NCBI RefSeq assembly: GCF_011045025.1
Contig: NZ_JAAKZX010000005.1
Span: 1 to 64,000, forward strand
Direction of reading: 5' to 3'
From: Streptomyces ureilyticus
GTDB taxonomy: Bacteria > Actinomycetota > Actinomycetes > Streptomycetales > Streptomycetaceae
Length of the DNA: 64,000 bases
Below, in pieces: positions 45,972 through 52,917 of this stretch; the stretch's first letter is position 1; the number at the start of each line of letters is the position of its first letter. The position numbers were made by a program, and so were the translations under genes. The notes under the pieces were generated by a model. It was not told the DNA's origin. It searched no databases and saw only the letters and a program-made list of their open reading frames with translations.

Positions 45972-47387
45972 ATGGATCTCCGTGAATACGTCGATGTACT
46001 GCGCCGGCGCTGGCGGTTCGTCGTGGTGTGCATCCTGCTGGGACTGTTCACAGCGGCAGCCGTGACCGCCCTGACGCCGCGCACCTATACGGCGAAGGCG
46101 CAGCTGTTCATCGCCACGAACGACAAGAACAGCGCCGACGCGTATGCGGGTGGCCTGTTCACCCAACAGCGGGTCAAGTCCTATACGCAGATCGCGACCA
46201 GTCCCGTAGTGCTCCGCGGCGTCATCGGCGAACTCGATCTGCGCACGACGCCCGAGCAGCTCGCGAACAAGATCAGTGCGCAGGCGCCGCTCGACACCAC
46301 CCTGGTCGACATCGGGGTGGAGGACCGGTCCCCCGCGCGCGCACAGACGATCGCCGACGAGACCGCCGCCCAGTTCACGAGGTACATCGACACCATCGAG
46401 AAGGGCTCGGCCGACGCGCCGCACCTGGTCAAGGCAAGCGTGGTCGGCAATCCCGAACCGCCGACGACACCGACCAGTCCGCGCCCGGTGCTGAACGGAG
46501 CGATCGGTCTGCTCGCCGGAATCGTCATCGGCATCACGGGCGCCGTTCTGCGCAACTCGCTCGACACCAGGGTCCGCTCGGCTGGCGACCTCCGCAGGCG
46601 CCTGGACTTCACGACGCTGGGCGTCCTCCCCAAGCCCGCAGGACGCAGGGCGAGCACAGGCGACCGGGGCCGGGGCACCCAGCGCGACGAGGCGCTCAGC
46701 CAGCTGCGGATCCGCCTTCGCCTCCCGCACGACGGCACGCCGAGCTCACTGCTCGTCACCAGCGCCGTGAACGGTGAAGCCAGGACCGACACCGCCATCG
46801 ATCTGGCGGCCAACGTCGCCCGCACCGGCCGACGCGTCGTACTCGTCGAGGCAGACCTGCGCCGGCCGGGTCTGGCCACAACGCTCGGCCTTCGCGACGC
46901 CCCTGGCCTGGCCGACGTCGTCACCGGTGAGGTGGCACTCGCCGATGCCCTCCAGACCTGGGAGGCCGGACATCTCCGGGTACTGCCGGGAGGCACTCCC
47001 CAGCCCGACCCGACCACACTGCTGTCCTCCCGGTACCTGAGGCAGTTGCTGCGCACGCTCGAGGCGGACGCGGATTTCGTGGTGATGGACAGCCCACCCC
47101 TGCTGCCGTTCGCAGACGCGGCGATCCTCGCCGCCGAGGCGGAGGCGGTGGTGCTCGTGGTCCAGGTCGGCAAGTCCCGCTACGGCCAGGTACGCCGTGC
47201 GCTCGAGGGCCTGGCCTCGGTCGGTGCGCGCGTCCTCGGCGCCGTCGTCACCGCTGCGCAGCCCGACCGGCACGACGGCCCGCACCGGCGCCACGAAGGG
47301 GCACAGCGGGACGGTGCTCCGGCGCCCGAGGACCGGACGACGACCATGCCCGACGGCATCCGCACCTCGGCCGGCCGGAGCCGGTAG
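45972..47387 (+). CDS. Wzz/BY-kinase-like chain length protein with degenerate P-loop
   Basis: A 471-residue polysaccharide copolymerase. The Wzz domain has two membrane helices (FVVVCILLGLFTAAAVTAL and a second near residue 180) around an external domain. The cytosolic part resembles a bacterial tyrosine kinase: Walker A' is VVLVEADLRRPGL and Walker B is DFVVMDSPPLL. The Walker A position reads SAVNGEARTDTA, where GEGKTT is expected, so the ATP-binding lysine is replaced by arginine. The tail after the kinase domain has no tyrosine cluster. I infer that it controls chain length or export structurally and is probably not an active kinase. It starts the plus-strand operon with the polymerase gene 17 bases downstream. 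Confidence 0.9.
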   Translation: MDLREYVDVLRRRWRFVVVCILLGLFTAAAVTALTPRTYTAKAQLFIATNDKNSADAYAGGLFTQQRVKSYTQIATSPVVLRGVIGELDLRTTPEQLANKISAQAPLDTTLVDIGVEDRSPARAQTIADETAAQFTRYIDTIEKGSADAPHLVKASVVGNPEPPTTPTSPRPVLNGAIGLLAGIVIGITGAVLRNSLDTRVRSAGDLRRRLDFTTLGVLPKPAGRRASTGDRGRGTQRDEALSQLRIRLRLPHDGTPSSLLVTSAVNGEARTDTAIDLAANVARTGRRVVLVEADLRRPGLATTLGLRDAPGLADVVTGEVALADALQTWEAGHLRVLPGGTPQPDPTTLLSSRYLRQLLRTLEADADFVVMDSPPLLPFADAAILAAEAEAVVLVVQVGKSRYGQVRRALEGLASVGARVLGAVVTAAQPDRHDGPHRRHEGAQRDGAPAPEDRTTTMPDGIRTSAGRSR

Positions 47388-47404
47388 GCACCCGGGGACC
47401 GACG

Positions 47405-48772
47405 ATGACGCAACAGCAGTCCACCACGGTACTGATCATCGGGATACTGACACTCCTGTCCCTGATCCCCTGGGCGATCGCCCTTCGCAGGGCCCGCGTG
47501 TTCGGCGACTGGGACCTCACCTCAACCATGGTCCTGCTGATCGGAGTCCTGGCCAACCTGCCCGCCACCGCGTACACGATCGTCACCGGCCGGGTGGAGC
47601 AGCTGGATCCCCTCGGGGACACCGTGGTCGGGTTCCCGGACTGGGTGAACCGGCTCGGCGTCATCGTGAACGGTCTGATTCTCCTGGTCTGCGTGCTGTT
47701 CATCGGCGGCCGGCTGCTGGTCGCCCGCGCCCGCATCAACGTGGCGCCTTTTATCACGACCGTGATCGTCCTGGCCCTCGCCGCGTCCGACGCCCTGCAC
47801 GGACAGCCACTGTGGACACCGCGACAACTCACGCTGCTGGCGGTCCTGTTGGCGGCATCCGTGGCACGGCCCGGACGCTCCGCGTTGCTCGGCGGTGCCG
47901 CCGTCGTCATGGTGTACAGCGTGCTGGGCGGCATCGAGTCGTTCGTCGAGCCCGCCACCGTCGTACGCCCCTGCCGCAGCGACAACCCGTGCGGCGAACT
48001 GGGAATTCTCTACGCGGGCGTCTTCCCCAACGAGAACATCTTCAGCCTGCTGGTAGCGGCGAGCATCCCCTTCGTGTGGCTGGGCCTGCGCGGCTGGGCG
48101 CGCGTGCCCCTGGTGTTCTACCTCGTCTTGGTGGCGGTCGCCACCGGCAGCTTCCTGGCGAGCGTGACCGCCGTGGCGGCGGTCGCCCTGCTGGGGTTGC
48201 TGCGGCCGAGGCTTGCCGACCAGCGGGACCCGACACCGAACACGGGCGTTGCCCCCGGCCGCTTCCTGCTGGCCGGGACGGTCCTCGCCGGGGTGACCGC
48301 GGTCGGCCTCGCCCTGCCGCTCCGCCCGACGCACTCCAGCGATCTCGGCCTGCGTACCGCCATCTGGGACCTGGCCAAGGACGAGTGGACCCGCTCTCCG
48401 CTTCTCGGCTACGGCGGCAAGGCATGGTCCGCCAAGTACAACAGTGGCGAGATTCCCGCAGCCGTCTCGCCGTCGTTGCACAACCAATGGATCGACATGT
48501 TGTACGCAGGCGGAGTCGTCGGACTGCTCCTGTTCGCCGTTCTGTTGGCGTATCTGCTGTTCCGGGGCGGCGCCCGCGGATTCCCGGCCGCGGCCTGCGT
48601 CCTGCTCCCCGTGCTCTTCGCCTCCCTGCTGGAGCGCCCCTGGTCCTTCGCCATCAGCAATTCGATGACCTTCGCGCTCGTCGCGGCCACACTCCTGCCG
48701 GTCGCGGCGCGGGCCCAGGCCGAAACATCCGTGCAACACCACTGGAAACCAAGGATGATGAGCGATGTTTGA
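47405..48772 (+). CDS. O-antigen ligase/polymerase family protein (Wzy-like)
   Basis: A 455-residue membrane protein with about 11-12 hydrophobic helices and a large loop near the C-terminal third containing SLHNQWIDMLYAGG, the conserved HN motif of the Wzy/WaaL polymerase-ligase family. It should polymerise undecaprenyl-linked repeat units outside the membrane. An external loop carries two cysteines (RPCRSDNPCGE) that may form a disulfide. It follows the Wzz-like gene and overlaps the oxygenase gene by 8 bp. In this cluster it is the only candidate polymerase. Confidence 0.9.
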   Translation: MTQQQSTTVLIIGILTLLSLIPWAIALRRARVFGDWDLTSTMVLLIGVLANLPATAYTIVTGRVEQLDPLGDTVVGFPDWVNRLGVIVNGLILLVCVLFIGGRLLVARARINVAPFITTVIVLALAASDALHGQPLWTPRQLTLLAVLLAASVARPGRSALLGGAAVVMVYSVLGGIESFVEPATVVRPCRSDNPCGELGILYAGVFPNENIFSLLVAASIPFVWLGLRGWARVPLVFYLVLVAVATGSFLASVTAVAAVALLGLLRPRLADQRDPTPNTGVAPGRFLLAGTVLAGVTAVGLALPLRPTHSSDLGLRTAIWDLAKDEWTRSPLLGYGGKAWSAKYNSGEIPAAVSPSLHNQWIDMLYAGGVVGLLLFAVLLAYLLFRGGARGFPAAACVLLPVLFASLLERPWSFAISNSMTFALVAATLLPVAARAQAETSVQHHWKPRMMSDV

Positions 48773-49577
48773 GCCCTACTACTTCTCGGACGAGCATCTG
48801 TCGCAACTCGCCGGCACATCTCGCGATCGCTTCCGCAGCGCCGAGCCCTTCCCCCATGCCGTCTTCGACGACTTCCTGCCCGAGTGGGTCCTGGAGCAGG
48901 TCGTGACGGAGTTCCCCCAGCCCGGTGACGGCCCCTGGACGAGGTTCGACAGGTCCACCTCGAAGAAGCTGGCCAGTGAAGGAGACTCGCTGTTCGGGGA
49001 GTTCACCCGCCATCTGCTGGCGCAGTTCAACTCGGCGGCGTTCCTGGGCTTCCTCGATCGTCTGACCGGAATCGACGGTCTCGTACCGGATCCCTACTTC
49101 GAGGGCGGGGGCCTGCACCAGATCGAGCAGGGCGGATTCCTCAAAGTGCACGCGGACTTCAACTGGCATCAGAAACTGCGGCTCGACCGCAGGCTGAACG
49201 CCATCGTCTACCTGAACAAGGACTGGCAGGAGTCGTACGGGGGTGCCCTGGAGCTGTGGGACCGGCAGATGACCCGCGCGGTCACGGAAGTCCTTCCCGT
49301 CTTCAACCGCTTCGTCGTCTTCGCCACCACGGACTTCGCCTACCACGGCCATCCCGAGCCGCTGGCCTGCCCGCCGGACCGGACCCGTCGCTCGCTCGCG
49401 CTCTACTACTACACCAACGGCCGCCCGGCGGAGGAACTCAGCTCCGAACACAGCACCCTGTACCAGCGGCGGCCGGGCGAACGTCAGGGGCGCACACGCA
49501 GGACCGTTGAGCGCGTGACACCACCCGTTCTGCTGGACGCCGCGCGGAACGTCCGGCGCCGGGCGCAGGCCCTCTGA
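48765..49577 (+). CDS. 2-oxoglutarate/Fe(II)-dependent oxygenase
   Basis: A 270-residue dioxygenase of the prolyl-4-hydroxylase-like superfamily. The iron-binding HxD is in LKVHADFNWH, the distal His in FAYHGHPEPL, and the 2-oxoglutarate Arg in DRTRRSLALYYY; YGGALELWD is also conserved. Such enzymes hydroxylate small molecules or sugars, and homologues occur in capsule and O-antigen loci, so hydroxylation of a sugar or acyl substituent is plausible. The gene overlaps the polymerase gene by 8 bp. It is followed 13 bases after its stop by a 66-bp perfect palindrome. Confidence 0.88.
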   Translation: MFEPYYFSDEHLSQLAGTSRDRFRSAEPFPHAVFDDFLPEWVLEQVVTEFPQPGDGPWTRFDRSTSKKLASEGDSLFGEFTRHLLAQFNSAAFLGFLDRLTGIDGLVPDPYFEGGGLHQIEQGGFLKVHADFNWHQKLRLDRRLNAIVYLNKDWQESYGGALELWDRQMTRAVTEVLPVFNRFVVFATTDFAYHGHPEPLACPPDRTRRSLALYYYTNGRPAEELSSEHSTLYQRRPGERQGRTRRTVERVTPPVLLDAARNVRRRAQAL

Positions 49578-49590
49578 AGTCTGCCCGCAG

Positions 49591-49656
49591 GTCGCCGAAC
49601 AGCTGTAGGCCGGTTGGCCCGGGCCCGGGCCAACCGGCCTACAGCTGTTCGGCGAC
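49591..49656. terminator. 66-bp perfect palindrome between convergent operons
   Basis: Bases 49591-49623 are the exact reverse complement of 49624-49656: two 33-base arms with no spacer. The arms begin GTCGCCGAACAGCTG and meet at GGG/CCC. It lies between the 2OG oxygenase and WecC-like genes and its last base is within the latter's TAG stop codon. Position fits a bidirectional terminator, but there is no U tract and the perfection is exceptional; a fold-back assembly artefact is a real alternative. Confidence 0.7.
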
Positions 49657-50906
49657 TACAGCAGTTCGGCGGGGCTATGGGTGCAGCCCCTGGCGTCCAG
49701 CAGGCGTGGCGCGGCGGCCACGATGGCGTCCAGGTCATATGCCGTGTGCGGCTGGAGCAGGATGGTGAGATCCGCCGCGGCGGCGGCCCGTACGACGTCC
49801 GCCGCCCGGTCCACCGGCACGTCGTCCACGGTGAACGCGGCGACGTACGGGTCGTGATAGCTCACGTTCGCCGACTCGGCCCGCAGCCGCCGCACGATCG
49901 GTCGCGCCGGGGTCTCCCGCAGGTCGGAGACGTTCTCCTTGTACGTCACCCCGGCCAGGAGGACGGAGAGACCTCTCAGCGATGTGCCGGCACCGAGCAC
50001 CTCTGCCGCGCGCCGCACGACGTACTCGGGCATACCGCGGTTGATCTCCTGTGCGAGTTCGACCAGACGAACCGCGCTGCCTGCCGCATGGGCCTGGTGA
50101 ATGAGGTAGTTCGGGTCCACCGGGATGCAGTGCCCCCCGACGCCCGGCCCCGGGTGGAAGGGCTGGAAGCCGAACGGCTTCGTGGCCGCACACGCGATCG
50201 CGTCCCACAGGTCGACGCCCAGTTCGCGGGCGACCATCGCGAGCTCGTTGACCAGCGCGATGTTGACATTGCGGTAGGTGTTCTCCAGCAGCTTGGCCAT
50301 CTCCGCCTCACGCGTGCCCTTGGCCATCACCACCGTGTCACAGACCTTGCCGTAGAACGCGGCGCCGGCCTGGGCACAGCACGGCATGAGCCCGCCCACG
50401 ACCTTCGGTGTGTTGCGCAAGCCGAAATCCCTGTTGCCCGGGTCGATACGCTCCGGCGCGAACGCCAGATGGAAGTCGGTCCCGGCGGCCAGCCCCGACC
50501 CCCGCTCCAGCACAGGGCGCACGACGTCGTCCGTGGTGCCCGGGTAGGTCGTCGACTCCAGCACCACCAGGGTGCCGCGGCGGACATACGGGGCGAGCGT
50601 CTCGGTGGCGCGACGGACCGACGTGAGGTCCGGACTGCCGTCGGTGTGGAGCGGCGTCGGCACGCAGATCACCACCTCGTGCGCGGTGCCCAGCACGGCC
50701 GGATCAAGGGTGGCGGTGAAACCGGCGTTGAGCATGGCCCGTACGTCCCCGTCGGACACGTCGTCGACATGTGATCGGCACGCGTTGAGGCCCGCCACCA
50801 CACGAGGGCTGACGTCGTACCCTGCCACGCACATTCCGGCCGCGGCTGCCTCGCGGGCCAGCGGCAGCCCGGCATAGCCGAGCCCGATCACGGCGAGGTC
50901 TCTCAT
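49656..50906 (-). CDS. Nucleotide sugar 6-dehydrogenase, WecC/WbpA-like
   Basis: A 416-residue NAD-dependent dehydrogenase of the UDP-HexNAc group. It has LAVIGLGYAGLPLAREAA, STTYPGTTDDVV, the segment FAPERIDPGN, KLLENTYRNVNIALVNELA and the catalytic cysteine in GPGVGGHCIPVDPNYL, which separates this group from UDP-glucose dehydrogenases (GGSCLPKD). With wecB in the same cluster the likely reaction is UDP-ManNAc to UDP-ManNAcA; UDP-GlcNAc to UDP-GlcNAcA is the alternative. It is the last gene of a seven-cistron minus-strand operon from 58701 and overlaps the preceding gene by 4 bp. Confidence 0.9.
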   Translation of the reverse strand: MRDLAVIGLGYAGLPLAREAAAAGMCVAGYDVSPRVVAGLNACRSHVDDVSDGDVRAMLNAGFTATLDPAVLGTAHEVVICVPTPLHTDGSPDLTSVRRATETLAPYVRRGTLVVLESTTYPGTTDDVVRPVLERGSGLAAGTDFHLAFAPERIDPGNRDFGLRNTPKVVGGLMPCCAQAGAAFYGKVCDTVVMAKGTREAEMAKLLENTYRNVNIALVNELAMVARELGVDLWDAIACAATKPFGFQPFHPGPGVGGHCIPVDPNYLIHQAHAAGSAVRLVELAQEINRGMPEYVVRRAAEVLGAGTSLRGLSVLLAGVTYKENVSDLRETPARPIVRRLRAESANVSYHDPYVAAFTVDDVPVDRAADVVRAAAAADLTILLQPHTAYDLDAIVAAAPRLLDARGCTHSPAELL

Positions 50907-51898
50907 CGGGACTCCTCTATTCCGGCGCCAGCGGTTTCCCGGGCGCGTTCGCGCTGGTCGGCGGCCACGGCAGCGATCACCTCGTCGAGGCTCGTCCGCG
51001 CCCGGAACCCGATCAGCTGCCGGACCCTGGTCGTGTCGGGCATCCGGCGTGCCATGTCCTCGAACCCCTGGTCATAAGCCCGCTCGTACGGAACGTGAAC
51101 GACGGGGCTGTGCGACCCGGTGACCCACAGGACTCGGTCGGCCAGCTCCCGCACGGACACCTCCTCGGTGCCGCCGAGGTTGAAGGCACGGCCGTACGCG
51201 CGTCTGTCCGTCACCAGCGCGACCAGCGCCGGGACGATGTCGCAGACCGCGCAGAAGCACCTGCGCTGGGTACCGTCACCGTGGACGGTGAGCGGCCGGC
51301 CGGCCAGCGCCTGCCCGACGAGGGTCGGCAGGACCATGCCGAAGTGACCGGACTGCCGAGGGCCGACGATGTTGAACGGCCGCACGATCACCGCACGCAT
51401 GCCGTACTCGCGCCAATAGCAGTACGCCATCAGTTCGTCGAGGCCCTTGGCGGCGGCGTACGACCAGCGACTCTTGAGCGGCGAGCCGAGCACGCGATCG
51501 TCGTACTCGTCGAGACGGTCCTTGGAGTTCTTGCCGTACACCTCGGACGACGAGACGAGCAGCAGCCGCGCCCCCTGACGCCGGGCCACCTCCAGAACCG
51601 TCTCGGTGCCCAGCAGGTTCTTGCGCAGCGACTCCAGCGGCCGGTTCACGATGGTGTGCACGCCGACCGCGGCGGCCAGGTGGAAGACCGTGTCACAGCC
51701 GTCCGTCGCCTCGGCCACGGCGGCCTCGTCGAGGATCGAACCGCGCACCATGGTCACGACATCGGCGGTCCGCGCGAGATTCGCCGCCGAGCCGGTGCTG
51801 AAGTCGTCGAGTACGACCACGTCGTGGCCCAGGGCCAGCAGATGTTCGACCAGATGCGAGCCGATGAAACCCGCACCGCCGGTGATGAGCGCCCTCAT
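50903..51898 (-). CDS. NAD-dependent sugar epimerase/dehydratase
   Basis: A 331-residue extended SDR with ITGGAGFIGSHLVEHLL, FHLAAAVGVHTIV, the catalytic SSSEVYGKN and SRWSYAAAKGLDE region, RPFNIVGPRQSG and FNLGGTEEVSVREL. The VGPRQS and SEVYGK(N) features resemble bacterial GDP- or UDP-sugar epimerases/dehydratases near WecC-like dehydrogenases. The substrate is not certain. Its start overlaps the glycosyltransferase stop upstream and its stop overlaps the dehydrogenase start, both as ATGA. Confidence 0.87.
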   Translation of the reverse strand: MRALITGGAGFIGSHLVEHLLALGHDVVVLDDFSTGSAANLARTADVVTMVRGSILDEAAVAEATDGCDTVFHLAAAVGVHTIVNRPLESLRKNLLGTETVLEVARRQGARLLLVSSSEVYGKNSKDRLDEYDDRVLGSPLKSRWSYAAAKGLDELMAYCYWREYGMRAVIVRPFNIVGPRQSGHFGMVLPTLVGQALAGRPLTVHGDGTQRRCFCAVCDIVPALVALVTDRRAYGRAFNLGGTEEVSVRELADRVLWVTGSHSPVVHVPYERAYDQGFEDMARRMPDTTRVRQLIGFRARTSLDEVIAAVAADQRERARETAGAGIEESR

Positions 51899-52917
51899 GC
51901 CGGCCTCCTCCTCGTAAGTGCCGGACGGACATGTCGCGGCTCGGCAACCTGCCGTGTCGATATGCACGAGTCCGGGGGCGGGCCCGTCGGGCGGCCGTGC
52001 CGCAGCCACCGCAGGAATGCCCGCTGGACGGCGAGTGTGGCCCGCATGTTCAGGGCTTGTCCGCGCAGCGCCGCTGCCACCAGCCGCGCGGCCGGCTCCA
52101 CGGACAGGGACAGGCCGGTCAGCAACCACGCCTGGGGCCGCGGCCAGTGCCGCAGCATGTAACGGGTGCGGCTGCACAGCAGCAGATAGTGTCGCCACGG
52201 CCCCAGTTGGGCCGAACTGATCGCCTCGGCGTGATAGACCCGTGCGTCCGCGAGGTGATACGAGGGCCAGCCCAGTCGGCGGGCCCGCAGGGCGAAGTCG
52301 ACTTCCTCCAGGTAGAGGAAGTAGCCCTCGTCGAAACCGTTCAGTTCGTTGAACAGAGGGCGGCGCACCAGGAAGAACGCGCCGATGACCTGGTCGACCG
52401 GGCCGGAGCTGGGCAGATGCTGCGGCCGCAGGTGGTGCGGCGGGAAGAGGCCGGGCGCCAGCCGGTCGAGTCCCGTCATCCCGCCGATGTACATGCGGGG
52501 ACTGGGAAACCGTGAGGCGGAGATCCGCGGGCTCCCCTGCTCGTCCACCATGCGCGCTCCGACGATCCCGAAGCGCTGCGCGCCCGGTGTGCTGAGGAAC
52601 TCGCCGGTGATCCGCAAGGTGTCGGGGTACAGCTCGGTGTCCGGGTTCAGGAAGAGGACGAAGTCGGAACGGCACAGCGCGGCGCCCTGGTTGCAGGCCG
52701 AAGCGAAGCCGCGGTTGTCGGAGTTGCGCACCACCCGCAGGGCCAGCCCGGGTGCCTGAAGGTCGCGGGCGGAGCCGTCGCTCGAGGCGTTGTCGACGAC
52801 CACGACCTCGCCGACCCGCAGCCGCGACTGGTCGGCCCGGGCGAGGGAGCGCAGGCAGTTGTGGAGGTGGACTCCGGCGTTCCAGTTGACGATCACGACA
52901 TCGACGAGCGGGATCAT
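51895..52917 (-). CDS. Glycosyltransferase family 2, rhamnosyltransferase-like
   Basis: A 340-residue GT-A enzyme. It begins VDVVIVNWNAGVHLHNCLRSL, has VVVVDNASSDGS, the metal-binding FLNPDTEL, and the acceptor loop GFDEGYFLYLEEVDFALRARRLGW. The WNxGxxLxxCL start and YLEEVDF motif are typical of RfbF/WbbL-like rhamnosyltransferases, consistent with dTDP-rhamnose made in this cluster. The ATG at 52917 overlaps the end of the upstream fused flippase gene by 4 bp. The Pro/Arg-rich C-terminal 30 residues are unlikely to be structured. Confidence 0.9.
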   Translation of the reverse strand: MIPLVDVVIVNWNAGVHLHNCLRSLARADQSRLRVGEVVVVDNASSDGSARDLQAPGLALRVVRNSDNRGFASACNQGAALCRSDFVLFLNPDTELYPDTLRITGEFLSTPGAQRFGIVGARMVDEQGSPRISASRFPSPRMYIGGMTGLDRLAPGLFPPHHLRPQHLPSSGPVDQVIGAFFLVRRPLFNELNGFDEGYFLYLEEVDFALRARRLGWPSYHLADARVYHAEAISSAQLGPWRHYLLLCSRTRYMLRHWPRPQAWLLTGLSLSVEPAARLVAAALRGQALNMRATLAVQRAFLRWLRHGRPTGPPPDSCISTRQVAEPRHVRPALTRRRPA

